A DNA stretch of 64,000 nt, taken from NCBI RefSeq assembly GCF_009674665.1, contig NZ_WKJD01000004.1, positions 186,001 to 250,000 on the forward strand, written 5' to 3'. Source of the DNA: Agromyces kandeliae (GTDB taxonomy: Bacteria; Actinomycetota; Actinomycetes; Actinomycetales; Microbacteriaceae). How positions within the stretch are numbered: the stretch's first letter is position 1; each line of letters starts with the position of its first letter. Below the pieces are notes generated by a model, which did not search any database, was not told where the DNA came from, and saw only the letters and a program-made list of their open reading frames with translations. Positions 8,345 to 17,242 of this stretch are shown in pieces. A program made the translations under genes and the position numbers.

Positions 8345-9805
8345 TCAGTCGCCCGCGGTGTGACGGGCGGCGTCGCGCCCCGCGATGGATCCGCCGGCGA
8401 GGCCGGCCAGGATGGAGCCGACGTCCAGCCCGGTGAGCGACTTCACGACCTCGGTGCCCTCGCCGAGCACCTGGCCGACGGTCTTCGTCATGGCGCTCGC
8501 GCCGTCAGTCGAGACCACGGTGAGCGTGTCGATGCTCGCGATGGGTTCGGCGGCCGCACGCACGATCTCGGGCAGGCGCGAGATGATCTCCTGGGCGAGC
8601 GCCGCCTCGCCGTACTTCTTCAGCGCCTCGGCCTTGGCGTCGGTGGCGGCCGCCTCGGCGACGCCCTCGGCCTGGGTGGCGGCGGCCCGAGCCTCACCCT
8701 CGGCTCGGATGCCCTCGGCCTGGGCGACCTGACGGTCGCGGTCGGCCTCGCCCGCGAACCGGACCGCCGTCGCAGCCGCCTCGGCGTCCTGGACGGCGGC
8801 GACCTTGTTCGCCTCGGCGATCTTCGTGCGCTTGTAGGCCTCGGCCTCGGTGCTGGCATTGGCGGCGTCGCGCTTCGCGGTGGCCCGCTGCACCTCGGCA
8901 TAGGCCTCGGCCTCGGCGGGCTTGCGGATCTCGATGTCGAGTCGCTCCTGCGTGACGAGGGCCTGCTCGGAGAGCGCGTCGCGCTCCTCGACGGCGACCA
9001 GCTTGTCCTGCTCGGCCTTCGCGAGCTGCCCGGCGGCCTCCGCCTCGGCGTTGGCGCGATCGGTCTCGGCCTTGATGGTCGCCTGCTTGAGGCTGAGGGC
9101 CTTCTGGCGCTCGGCGATCTGCTCGGCGGCCTCGATACGGGCGAACTCGCTGGCACGCGCGGCCTCGGCCTCGCTCACCTCGGCGACCTGTCGGGCCCGA
9201 GCCGCCTCGGCGCGCCCGAGGTTCGCGAGGTAGTCGCTGCCCGGCGTGGAGATGTCGCTGATGTTCAGCAGGTCGACCTGGAGGCCCTGCTCCGCGAGGT
9301 CCGTCTTGGTCTCTGCGACGACGCGGTCGGAGAGCGACTTGCGGTCGGAGATGATCTGCTCGATCGTCATGTCGCCGACGATCGACCGGAGCGAGCCCTC
9401 GAGGGACTCGGAGATGATCTCGGTCAGCAGGTCCTGCTGCGAGAGGAAGCGCTGCGCGGCGCGGCGCACGCCCTCCTCGGTCCCGCTGACCTTGAAGTTG
9501 ATCGATGCCTTGATCGCGATCTTGATGCGGTTGCGGTCGACGCCCTCGACGGTGATGCCGATCTGGCGCTGCTCGAGCGAGATCGGGAAGCCCTGCTGGA
9601 GGATCGGCCATACGAACGTGCGCCCGCCGATCACGACGCGCTGGCCGGCCGACTCCGCCGAACTGCGCCCGCCGGCACGTCCGACGATGACGAGCGCCTC
9701 GTTCGGCGGGACGCGACGGATGCGGCCGGCGATGAAGCCGAGCAGGCCGAGGAACGCGACGACGATCGCGAGGATCGCGCCGACCTGGATGATCTCAGGG
9801 GTCAT
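8345..9805 (-). CDS. flotillin-like SPFH domain protein
   Basis: 486 residues. A single N-terminal membrane helix (about residues 8-28, VGAILAIVVAFLGLLGFIAG) is followed by an SPFH/Band 7 domain to about residue 200, then a long Ala/Glu/Lys-rich coiled coil typical of flotillins. Flotillins are thought to oligomerise at the membrane and organise lipid or protein domains; this role is taken from the family. The gene follows a NfeD-like gene on the same strand 64 bases upstream, the usual flotillin-NfeD pairing. Length matches YqiK/FloT relatives. Confidence 0.88.
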   Translation of the reverse strand: MTPEIIQVGAILAIVVAFLGLLGFIAGRIRRVPPNEALVIVGRAGGRSSAESAGQRVVIGGRTFVWPILQQGFPISLEQRQIGITVEGVDRNRIKIAIKASINFKVSGTEEGVRRAAQRFLSQQDLLTEIISESLEGSLRSIVGDMTIEQIISDRKSLSDRVVAETKTDLAEQGLQVDLLNISDISTPGSDYLANLGRAEAARARQVAEVSEAEAARASEFARIEAAEQIAERQKALSLKQATIKAETDRANAEAEAAGQLAKAEQDKLVAVEERDALSEQALVTQERLDIEIRKPAEAEAYAEVQRATAKRDAANASTEAEAYKRTKIAEANKVAAVQDAEAAATAVRFAGEADRDRQVAQAEGIRAEGEARAAATQAEGVAEAAATDAKAEALKKYGEAALAQEIISRLPEIVRAAAEPIASIDTLTVVSTDGASAMTKTVGQVLGEGTEVVKSLTGLDVGSILAGLAGGSIAGRDAARHTAGD

Positions 9806-9869
9806 GGGGTCTTCCGGTTCGGGTCGGTGGTGCGGGGGTGACGGATGTCGCGGCGCGACGCCCGAGGGG

Positions 9870-10349
9870 TCAGGACGGGTCGATGACGACCTTCACGCGG
9901 CTCCCCGCGTGGGCGATCACGCGGACTCGGACGCCCTCGTCGATGGAGCCGTCGGCGTAGGCGAGGCGCCGCTCGACCTCCCCGGGGCCGTCGAGGCTCA
10001 CCTCGCCGCCGGCGGGCGAGATCGTTGCCGTCGCGACGCCGGTGAGGCCGACGGCCGAGGCGGGGACGCCGTCGGACGACCGCGCGAGCGACCGGACCGT
10101 GAGCACGGCGATCACGTAGGCGACGATCGCGAGCGCTCCGGCGATGACGTAGGCCCAGACGAGCTCGAGCCCGCTGCTCGCCGTGAGCGCGCCCGCGGCG
10201 CCGAACACGGTCATGCCGATGGCGAGCGCCGTGCCCGAGATCGCGCCGTCGCCGATCTCGAAGTGGTCGAGCACGTCGCCGATGACGAGCGAGATCAGGA
10301 GCAGGGCGAGGCCGAGGCCTCCGACGATGAGGAAGGGGAGCAGCACCAT
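9870..10349 (-). CDS. NfeD-like / YqiJ-type membrane protein
   Basis: 159 residues. The first 100 residues contain about three hydrophobic segments (FLIVGGLGLALLLISLVIG; ALAIGMTVFGAAGALTA; YVIAGALAIVAYVIAVL). The last 60 residues form a small beta-rich region (GLTGVATATISPAGGEVSLD ending RVKVVIDPS) that fits the OB fold of NfeD C-termini. Members act next to flotillins in membrane organisation, and the gene here directly precedes the SPFH gene. The ATG at 10349 follows an AGAGAGG ribosome site. A TAGGGT -10-like box lies near 10402-10407 on the minus strand. Confidence 0.8.
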   Translation of the reverse strand: MVLLPFLIVGGLGLALLLISLVIGDVLDHFEIGDGAISGTALAIGMTVFGAAGALTASSGLELVWAYVIAGALAIVAYVIAVLTVRSLARSSDGVPASAVGLTGVATATISPAGGEVSLDGPGEVERRLAYADGSIDEGVRVRVIAHAGSRVKVVIDPS

Positions 10350-10434
10350 TGGCCTCTCTGCACGACGATGTCCCCGCCCGGGTCAAGCGGAGACGGTCCT
10401 CACCCTAGCGGCGGGAATCGCCGGCGCGCCAGCC

Positions 10435-11196
10435 TCACGAGGCGGTCGCGGGCCGGACGAGCAGCGCATCGACCGCATCGTCTCCGCGGATCACGCGCAG
10501 GAGCCGCACGACCTCGTCGGCGACCGCCGCGGTGATGCCACGGCAGGCGATGCTGTACGGCCCGAGCGGCGACAGGCCGCCGCCTCGGATGCGGATGACC
10601 TCCCACCCGACCTCGCGCAGCGCCTCGTCCTTCTCGACGTCGGAGCCCTCCTTGAGCCCGCGGTGGGCTCGTCCGGAGCGCCCCGGATCGTCGTACTCGA
10701 TCGCGACGCGGAGCTCGGCAACGAGGATGTCGGGCCAGACCTCCTGGCGACCGTGGAACATGCGCGCGGTGCGCACCGCGTTCGCGCGGTGATGGAGCCG
10801 GATCCGCTCGCCGAGCAGGACCCTGAGCCGTTGCTCCGTCATCGACGTGCCGACCCTGAGGCCGGGCTTCATGAACGGCAGGCCCGCTTCGCGGGCCGCG
10901 CCGGGCGACGCGGCGTTCGCGCGGCACTTCGCGCACCCGGTGCCGGTCAGCACCTCCATCACGCTCGCACGGTAGCGGTCGTGGCCGCGGACGCAATTCC
11001 AGTCGTACTCGGCGCCGATCCGCGTCTCGGCGGCGAGGCGACGTCGCTGCGCGGGAGCCACCCGGCCGAGGAGCTCGCCCCGGCTGCGCTGGGTCTCGTG
11101 CACGAGCATGCAGACCGGGCAGGTGCGCCGCATCGCGACCGCGGTCGGATCGTCGGCATCGGCGCCGTGCCCGCAACCGAACCTCACCGCGACCAT
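10435..11196 (-). CDS. zinc-ribbon protein with Vsr/PD-(D/E)XK-like endonuclease domain
   Basis: 253 residues, function unknown. The N-terminal half has paired zinc-binding knuckles: Cys8/His10 with Cys26/Cys29, and Cys68/His72 with Cys88/Cys91, resembling treble-clef repeats. The C-terminal half looks like a Vsr/DUF559-type nuclease: WPDILVAELRVAIEYDD (Asp156, Glu167, Asp169), then DVEKDEALREVGWEVIRIRG. An acidic strand followed by K-D-x-x-L-R-x-x-G-W-x-V-I-R is the usual core of that fold. It lies divergent from a polymerase gene 142 bases away, so a DNA repair role is possible but only inferred. Confidence 0.7.
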   Translation of the reverse strand: MVAVRFGCGHGADADDPTAVAMRRTCPVCMLVHETQRSRGELLGRVAPAQRRRLAAETRIGAEYDWNCVRGHDRYRASVMEVLTGTGCAKCRANAASPGAAREAGLPFMKPGLRVGTSMTEQRLRVLLGERIRLHHRANAVRTARMFHGRQEVWPDILVAELRVAIEYDDPGRSGRAHRGLKEGSDVEKDEALREVGWEVIRIRGGGLSPLGPYSIACRGITAAVADEVVRLLRVIRGDDAVDALLVRPATAS

Positions 11197-11326
11197 GTCG
11201 CCCGCCGTCCTCGCATGCCCTCATGCTCCCGGATGCCACCGACACGACCAGAAGGGGCCGTGACCGGCAGTGAACCACGCGCCGCCTCGTGCGTGGTCGT
11301 CGGCCGCCGGTGTCGGCCGTGCGGGG

Positions 11327-11332
11327 CAGAAT
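11327..11332 (+). promoter_or_regulatory. -10 box CAGAAT of the polymerase gene
   Basis: CAGAAT lies 6 bases before GTG 11339, consistent with a leaderless transcript. The -35 is not recognisable. Confidence 0.45.
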
Positions 11333-11338
11333 CGACGT

Positions 11339-13078
11339 GTGCGGATCGCGATCGCGATGAGGGGCGCGGGGCGCGTGGAGTTCCTCGACCCCGACGCGGG
11401 CCTCCACCTCGAGTGCGACGCTGCCGACGTGGCGCGCGAGGTCGCGCGACTCGAGGCCGACGCCGCACCGCGATGGGTCTGGCGCGACACGCGCGAGTGG
11501 GCTCCGGCGCTCCTCGACGCGGGCGTGCGCGTGGCCCGGTGCCACGATCTGCGCCTGTGCGGGGCGATCCTGGCGTCGTCGACCGCGACCGCCGGGGCCG
11601 GGTCCGTCGTCCGGGACCGTCCGCACTGGTTGCCGGTCGGACCTGCCGAAGCGGTCCTCGGCGCCGCAGCGGCGCCCGCGGCACCCGTCGATCGCGGCCC
11701 GGCGCTGTTCGAGGTCGACCCCGGACCGGGTCCGGAGCAGACCGAGTCGCCGTCCGCCGCCGATCTCGTCGTCGAACACGATCGCCAGGTGGCCCTCGCC
11801 GCGGCATCCGACCGGCCTGGGGCCATGCGGCTGCTGCTCGCCGCCGAGTCCGCCGGCGCCCTCATCGCCGCCGAACTCCATGGCGCCGGCCTGCCGTGGC
11901 GACGCTCGGTGCATGAGCGCGTCCTCGAGGAGGCCCTCGGCCCGAGGCCGCCGGTGGGGCGCAAGCCCGCCCGGATGGACGAGCTCGCCGTCCGAGTGCG
12001 ACGCGAGCTCGACGCTCCCGCGCTCCGGCTCGACTCGCAGGCCGACCTCCTGCGCGCCCTGCGCGCGGCGGGCATCGGCGTCGACTCGACGGCGAAGTGG
12101 GAGCTGCGCGAGCACGACCATCCCGCGGTCGCCCCGCTCCTGTCGTACAAGCGGCTCGCGCGACTGCTCACCGCCAACGGCTGGGCGTGGCTCGACGAAT
12201 GGGTCGTCGACGAGCGGTTCCGCGCGGACTACGTCGCGGGCGGCACGGCTACTGGGCGTTGGGCCACCTCCGGCGGGGGAGCGCTCCAGTTGCCGAAGGC
12301 CGTGCGGGCAGCGGTGGTCGCAGACCCCGGGTGGAGCCTGGTGGTGGCGGATGCCGCGCAGCTCGAGCCGCGCGTCCTCGCGGCGCTCGCGCGCGACCCC
12401 GCGATGGCCGCGGCGGGGCGCGGCCGCGACATGTACCGCTCGATCGTCGACGCCGGGGTGGTCGCGACGCGCGACGAGGCCAAGGTCGCGCTGCTCGGTG
12501 CGATGTACGGGGCGACGACCGGCGACAGCGGCCGGCTCGTGCCGCAGCTCGCACGCGCCTACCCACGCGCGATGGCGCTGGTGGACCGCGCCGCGCGCGA
12601 CGGCGAGGCGGGCCGGCAGGTCACCACGCTCCTCGGCAGGTCCTCGCCGGTGCCGCCGCGTTCGTGGCACGAGGCGCAGGCGGCCGCGTCGCAGCCCGAT
12701 GCGACGGCGGTCGACGAGCGCCGCGCCCGGTCGTCGGCTCGCGACTGGGGCCGATTCACGCGCAACTTCGTGGTGCAGGGCACCGCCGCGGAGTGGGCGC
12801 TCTGCTGGCTCGCGGGCGTGCGCACTCGGCTCGCCGAGCTCGGCGCGGGCCGCTCGCGCGCCGCGGCGTCCGGCCCCGTGTTCGAGCGCTCGCCGCACCT
12901 CGTCTACTTCCTGCACGACGAGCTCATCGTGCACACGCCCTCCGAGACGGCAGATGCCGTGGCCGACGCGGTGCTCGAGTCGGCGGCGGAGGCGGGTCGA
13001 CTGCTGTTCGGCGAGGCGCCCGTCGAGTTCCCGCTCGACCTCGCCGTGACCGAGAGCTACGCGTCCGCCGACGCGTGA
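11339..13078 (+). CDS. family A DNA polymerase-like protein (PolA-related, exonuclease region degenerate)
   Basis: 579 residues from GTG 11339, related to DNA polymerase I but without a 5'-nuclease domain. Palm and finger motifs are present: motif A VADAAQLEPRVLA near 338, motif B RDEAKVALLGAMYG near 378, QGTAAEWAL near 480, and motif C HDELIVHTP near 526. The N-terminal 150 residues occupy the place of the 3'-5' exonuclease but show no DxE or other DEDD motif, so proofreading is doubtful. Such proteins are often annotated as bifunctional exonuclease/polymerase in this phylum. CAGAAT 6 bases before the GTG supports this leaderless start over GTG 11270. The 3' end overlaps padR by 22 bases. 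Confidence 0.8.
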   Translation: MRIAIAMRGAGRVEFLDPDAGLHLECDAADVAREVARLEADAAPRWVWRDTREWAPALLDAGVRVARCHDLRLCGAILASSTATAGAGSVVRDRPHWLPVGPAEAVLGAAAAPAAPVDRGPALFEVDPGPGPEQTESPSAADLVVEHDRQVALAAASDRPGAMRLLLAAESAGALIAAELHGAGLPWRRSVHERVLEEALGPRPPVGRKPARMDELAVRVRRELDAPALRLDSQADLLRALRAAGIGVDSTAKWELREHDHPAVAPLLSYKRLARLLTANGWAWLDEWVVDERFRADYVAGGTATGRWATSGGGALQLPKAVRAAVVADPGWSLVVADAAQLEPRVLAALARDPAMAAAGRGRDMYRSIVDAGVVATRDEAKVALLGAMYGATTGDSGRLVPQLARAYPRAMALVDRAARDGEAGRQVTTLLGRSSPVPPRSWHEAQAAASQPDATAVDERRARSSARDWGRFTRNFVVQGTAAEWALCWLAGVRTRLAELGAGRSRAAASGPVFERSPHLVYFLHDELIVHTPSETADAVADAVLESAAEAGRLLFGEAPVEFPLDLAVTESYASADA

Positions 13079-13710
13079 TCCTCCGCGCCGGTCCGTGGCC
13101 GCGCGGGCCGTCGCCCTCGCCTCGGGCGCTCGGTGCTCGGCGCGAACGCCGCCGCATCGAGGTCGGATGCCACGATCCCGCCGAGCCATGCGAGCATCGC
13201 GTCCGCTCGGGCGATCTCCGCGGTCGTGGCGGCAGCCGCGAGTCGTGCGCGCGGGTCGGCGTCGCCTGCGCGGCCGCCCGCCGCCGCCGAGGCACCCGCC
13301 CTGTCGCGTCGGCGTCGCCAGCGTTCGCGCTCCGCATCGATGACCGGTTCGGCATCGACGGAGGGCATCGACACGGCGATGAGCACGCGGTCCACGCTCT
13401 CGTGCCACGGGTCGGCGCCGGCGCCGTCGGCGCCGCTCAGCCACGCATCGGCCGCGACCCGACCGGCGGGCGTGAGCCGGTGCAGGGGGAGTCCGTCGTC
13501 GGTCGAGCCTGCCGGCTCGACCAGGCCCTGCGTCGTCAGCCGGTCGAGCGTCGCGTAGGTCTGCCCCGCGTTCACGACGCGCCGCCCGCCGGTACGCGCG
13601 GCGAGGTCCCCGTGCAGCTGGAACCCGTACGCGGGTCCGTTGACGAGCAGCACGAGCAGCGCATCACGGACGGCCACGTCGCCTCCTCGGGTCGGGGTGG
13701 AATCACTCAC
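13057..13710 (-). CDS. PadR family transcriptional regulator
   Basis: 217 residues from GTG 13710. The N-terminal winged helix (RDALLVLLVNGPAYGFQLHG, then AGQTYATLDRLTTQGLVEP) is the PadR signature. The C-terminal half is Ala/Arg-rich and helical, probably the dimerisation region, with a basic tail. PadR proteins usually repress a nearby transporter or detoxification gene; none is adjacent here, so autoregulation or a remote target is likely. Its end overlaps the polymerase gene by 22 bases on the opposite strand. A short near-palindrome ACTCACCGAGT at its start codon could be an autoregulatory site. Confidence 0.82.
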   Translation of the reverse strand: MSDSTPTRGGDVAVRDALLVLLVNGPAYGFQLHGDLAARTGGRRVVNAGQTYATLDRLTTQGLVEPAGSTDDGLPLHRLTPAGRVAADAWLSGADGAGADPWHESVDRVLIAVSMPSVDAEPVIDAERERWRRRRDRAGASAAAGGRAGDADPRARLAAAATTAEIARADAMLAWLGGIVASDLDAAAFAPSTERPRRGRRPARPRTGAEDHASADA

Positions 13711-13757
13711 CGAGTAGGGAGTTTAGCGTCCCCGGCGCGGATCGCCGCGAGAATCCC

Positions 13758-13786
13758 TTGTCACTCCGGGCGAAGCGGGGCATACT
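13758..13786 (+). promoter_or_regulatory. sigma-A promoter of the DUF3145 gene
   Basis: TTGTCA (13758-13763), a 17-base spacer, and CATACT (13781-13786). The gene begins at 13889, leaving a leader of roughly 95 bases with AGGAG before the ATG. Confidence 0.55.
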
Positions 13787-13888
13787 CGACCTGACGACTC
13801 GCTCGTCACAACCGAACACGCCACCGCCACCAGGCACCGTTCCAGAGGTCGTAGGGGAAGACGCACCTCACGAGGAACGGAGCAGGAG

Positions 13889-14410
13889 ATGGCGGAACAG
13901 GTCACGCGGGCTCAGCGCGCCGCGCGAGGCATGCTGTTCGTGCACTCGTCCCCGCGGGCGGTCGGCCCGCACGTCGAGTGGGCGGTCGGCCGCGCACTCG
14001 GCACTCCGGTGAACTTCGAGTGGACCGAGCAACCGGTGCTGCCGGGCACGCTCCGGACCGAGTTCTCCTGGACGGGGGAGCCCGGATCCGGCGCCCGCAT
14101 CGCATCCGCCCTCCGCGGCTGGGAGCAGCTGCGCTTCGAGGTGAGCGAGGACCCGGGGGCGGACTCCGACGGCGCTCGCTGGATGCACACGCCCGAGCTC
14201 GGGGTGTACTACGCGCAGACCGACACGGCGGGCAACGTCGTGATCCCCGAAGATCGCATCCGCTACGCGATGGAGGTCGCCGCGTTCGACGCGGGCGAGC
14301 TGCATCGCGAGCTGAGGCTCGCGCTCGGCCAGGCGTGGGACGACGAGCTCGAGCCGTTCCGGCACGCGAGCGACTTCGCCCCGGTCATCTGGCTGCATCG
14401 CGTGGGCTGA
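13889..14410 (+). CDS. DUF3145 family protein
   Basis: 173 residues, soluble, function unknown. The opening MLFVHSSPRAVGPHVEWAVG matches the recognisable start of the actinobacterial DUF3145 family, which is commonly encoded next to the fatty acid synthase genes as here. Several tryptophans and an acidic middle are visible, but no catalytic motif. The AGGAG ribosome site lies 7 bases before ATG. It is convergent with fabF, separated by a strong hairpin. Confidence 0.78.
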   Translation: MAEQVTRAQRAARGMLFVHSSPRAVGPHVEWAVGRALGTPVNFEWTEQPVLPGTLRTEFSWTGEPGSGARIASALRGWEQLRFEVSEDPGADSDGARWMHTPELGVYYAQTDTAGNVVIPEDRIRYAMEVAAFDAGELHRELRLALGQAWDDELEPFRHASDFAPVIWLHRVG

Positions 14411-14491
14411 CGCGCACCGCGCGGTGGCGTGACGCGTCGACCGGTCGACCGAGGTCCTGGAGGCGTACGAGCGAAACCGCAGGCGGTGGAC

Positions 14492-14534
14492 TGCATCGGG
14501 CCCCGACGCCGTGAGGCGATCGGGGCCCGATGCA
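14492..14534. terminator. bidirectional terminator between DUF3145 gene and fabF
   Basis: A perfect 15-bp stem, arms 14492-14506 and 14520-14534, with a smaller CGCC/GGCG stem inside the loop. It sits between two convergent stop codons. Confidence 0.75.
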
Positions 14535-14564
14535 TGCGTCGGATGCCTCGGCGTCCGAGGTCGA

Positions 14565-15800
14565 TCAGACGGCGCGGAACGCGGCGACCGCGTTGTGCCC
14601 GCCGAAGCCGAACGAGTTGCTGATCGCGATGAGGTCGCCCTCGCCGAGCGCGCGCGGCGACGTCACGACGTCGAGCGGGATCTCGGGGTCCTGGTCGTCG
14701 AGGTTGATCGTCGGGGGAGCGGTGCGCTCGTGGAGCGCCAGCACCGTGAAGATCGATTCGATCGCACCGGCGCCGCCGAGCAGGTGCCCGGTCGAGGCCT
14801 TCGTCGCGGTGACCGCGATGTCGTCGAGGCCGTCGCCGAACACGCGGCGCAGCGCGTTGTACTCGGCGATGTCGCCGACGGGCGTGCTCGTCGCATGCGC
14901 GTTGACGTGGCGCACGTCGGAGAGGCTCGCACCCGCCCCCTCGATCGCGGCCTTCATCGCGCGTGCGGCCGCCGAACCCTCGGGGTCGGGCGCCGTGATG
15001 TGGTACGCGTCACTCGTGATCGCGCCGCCGAGCAGCTCGGCGTAGATGCGCGCACCGCGCGCCTTCGCATGCTCCTCGGTCTCGAGCACGAGCGCGGCGG
15101 CGCCCTCGCCCATGACGAAGCCGTCGCGACCCACGTCGTACGGACGCGAGGCGATCGCCGGGTCGTCGTTCCGGCGCGAGAGCGCCTGCATCGACGAGAA
15201 CGACGCGATGGTGACGGGGTGGATCGCCGCCTCCGAGCCGCCCGCGATGACGACGTCGGCGACGCCGTCCTGCAGGTGCTCCCAGGCGTTGACGAGCGAC
15301 TCGGTGCTCGACGCGCAGGCCGATACGACGGTGCGGATACCCGCCCGCGCGTGCAGGTCCATGCCGACCGCGGCACCCGGGCCGTTCGGCATGAGCATGG
15401 GCACGGTCATGGGCAGCACGCGACGCGGGCCGCGGTCGCGCAGGGTGTCCCATGCGTCGAGCAGGGTCCACACGCCGCCGATGCCGGTCGCCCAGTCGAT
15501 GGCGAGTCGCTCGGGGGCGACCTCGGGCGCACCGGCATCCGCCCATGCCTCGCGTCCGGCGATGAGGGCGAACTGGCTGGACGGGTCGAGGCGCTTGAGC
15601 TCGTGGCGCTCGAGCACGTCGGCCGGCTGGACCTTGGCCGACGCGGCGAACGTCACGGGCAGGTCGTACTTCTCGACCCACTCCTGCTCGAGGGTGCGCG
15701 CGCCGGACTCGGCGGCGAGCAGGGCCTTCCAACTGTCACGGGCGGTGCCGCCGATCGGCGTCGTCGCGCCGATGCCCGTGATCACGATCTTCTTGGTCAT
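14565..15800 (-). CDS. fabF: beta-ketoacyl-ACP synthase II
   Basis: 411 residues, cytoplasmic. It condenses malonyl-ACP with a growing acyl-ACP in type II fatty acid elongation. The catalytic triad is visible: Cys162 in VVSACASSTES, the first His in VNAHATSTPVGD, and the second His in STGHLLGGAGA. The length matches the family. It is the last gene of the cluster fabD-fabH-acpP-fabF, 89 bases after acpP, with GGAG upstream of ATG. Confidence 0.96.
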   Translation of the reverse strand: MTKKIVITGIGATTPIGGTARDSWKALLAAESGARTLEQEWVEKYDLPVTFAASAKVQPADVLERHELKRLDPSSQFALIAGREAWADAGAPEVAPERLAIDWATGIGGVWTLLDAWDTLRDRGPRRVLPMTVPMLMPNGPGAAVGMDLHARAGIRTVVSACASSTESLVNAWEHLQDGVADVVIAGGSEAAIHPVTIASFSSMQALSRRNDDPAIASRPYDVGRDGFVMGEGAAALVLETEEHAKARGARIYAELLGGAITSDAYHITAPDPEGSAAARAMKAAIEGAGASLSDVRHVNAHATSTPVGDIAEYNALRRVFGDGLDDIAVTATKASTGHLLGGAGAIESIFTVLALHERTAPPTINLDDQDPEIPLDVVTSPRALGEGDLIAISNSFGFGGHNAVAAFRAV

Positions 15801-15889
15801 ACGAAGTCACTCCGATGGGGCGATGGGAACGAAACGGCGTGGAACGGAACGGACGGGCCGGCGTCGCACGCCGACCCGTCCGAACGTCA

Positions 15890-16138
15890 CTAGGCCTGCG
15901 CGCTGACGATGAAGTCGACGGCGTCACCGACGGTCTTGAGGTTCTTGACCTCTTCGTCGGGGATCTTGACGTCGAACTTCTCCTCGGCGTTGACGACGAT
16001 CGTCATCATCGAGATGGAGTCGATGTCGAGGTCGTCGGTGAACGACTTGTCGAGCTCGACCGTGTCGGTCGCGATGCCGGTCTCGTCGTTGATGAGCTCC
16101 GCCAGGCCGGCAAGCACTTCTTCGCGGGTCGATGCCAT
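15890..16138 (-). CDS. acpP: acyl carrier protein
   Basis: 82 residues, acidic, four-helix ACP. Ser41 in DLDIDSISMM is the 4'-phosphopantetheine attachment site (DSL in most homologues, DSI here). It carries acyl chains between FabH, FabF and FabD products. An AAGGAGAA ribosome site lies just before the ATG at 16138, consistent with the high expression normal for ACP. It lies between fabH (69 bases) and fabF (89 bases) on the same strand. Confidence 0.97.
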   Translation of the reverse strand: MASTREEVLAGLAELINDETGIATDTVELDKSFTDDLDIDSISMMTIVVNAEEKFDVKIPDEEVKNLKTVGDAVDFIVSAQA

Positions 16139-16207
16139 GGTTCTTCTCCTTGCAGGGGTATGTCTCGTATGACCGAGACACAGTCTAGATGGACGGGGAA
16201 CGGCGGC

Positions 16208-17212
16208 TCAGGGCAGAACCACCACTTGGGCGCCGAAGACGAGTCCGGCGCCGAAGCCGATCTGGAGGGCGAGGCCTCCGGAGAGCCCGGGGTTCTCCTC
16301 GAGCAGTCGGTGCATCGCGAGCGGGATCGACGCGGCCGACGTGTTGCCGGTCGTCGCGATGTCGCGGCCGATCACGACCGAGTCGGGCAGCTTCAGCTGC
16401 TTGGCGAACTCGTCGATGATGCGCATGTTCGCCTGGTGGGGGATGAACGCGGCGAGGTCGTCGGCGGTGACGCCCGCGGCGTCCAGCGCCTGCTTGGCGA
16501 CCTTCGCCATGTCCCACACGGCCCAGCGGAAGACCGTCTGGCCCTCCTGGCGGAGCGTCGGCCACTCCGACGCGCCGTCGCGGAACTCCACGAGCGTGTG
16601 GTTCATGCCCACGGCGCCCGCCTTGGACCCGTCGGAGCCCCACACGGTCGGCGCGATGGCCGCCTCGTCGCTCGGGCCGACGACCACCGCACCGGCGCCG
16701 TCGCCGAGCAGGAACGAGATCGTGCGGTCGGTCGGGTCGACGACGTCGGAGAGCTTCTCGGCGCCGATGACGAGTGCGTAGTGCGCGGCGCCGGCACGGA
16801 TCAGCGCGTCGGCCTGCGCCACGGCGTAGGCGTAGCCCGCGCACGCCGCGTTCATGTCGTACGCGGCGGCCGGGTTCGCGCCGACGCGGTCCGCGACGAC
16901 CGCCGCGATCGACGGGGTCTGCTGCACGTTCGAGATGGTCGCGACGATCACGAGGTCGATCCGGTCGGCGGGCACGCCCGAGCGCTCGATGGCCTCGCGC
17001 GCGGCATCCGTCGCCAGGTCGACCGCGAGCACGTCGGCGCCGGCGCGCACGCGCGTGACGATGCCCGTGCGCTGGCGGATCCACTCGTCCGACGAGTCGA
17101 TCGGTCCGACGAGGTCGTCGTTCGGGACCGCGTTCTCGCCGCGTGCCGCGCCCACCGAGTACAGGCGGGTGTAGGCGGGACCGGTCGACTGGCTGAGCGT
17201 GGGGTGCGTCAT
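16208..17212 (-). CDS. fabH: beta-ketoacyl-ACP synthase III
   Basis: 334 residues. It initiates fatty acid synthesis by condensing an acyl-CoA primer with malonyl-ACP. The catalytic Cys124 in AACAGYAYA, His259 in FIPHQANMR and Asn290 in TTGNTSAAS complete the Cys-His-Asn triad. Actinobacterial FabH often prefers branched primers, which fits branched membrane lipids, but specificity cannot be read here. It begins 30 bases after fabD. Confidence 0.96.
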   Translation of the reverse strand: MTHPTLSQSTGPAYTRLYSVGAARGENAVPNDDLVGPIDSSDEWIRQRTGIVTRVRAGADVLAVDLATDAAREAIERSGVPADRIDLVIVATISNVQQTPSIAAVVADRVGANPAAAYDMNAACAGYAYAVAQADALIRAGAAHYALVIGAEKLSDVVDPTDRTISFLLGDGAGAVVVGPSDEAAIAPTVWGSDGSKAGAVGMNHTLVEFRDGASEWPTLRQEGQTVFRWAVWDMAKVAKQALDAAGVTADDLAAFIPHQANMRIIDEFAKQLKLPDSVVIGRDIATTGNTSAASIPLAMHRLLEENPGLSGGLALQIGFGAGLVFGAQVVVLP

Positions 17213-17242
17213 GCGTTCTCTCGTGTCGTGGGGTGCGGGGGT

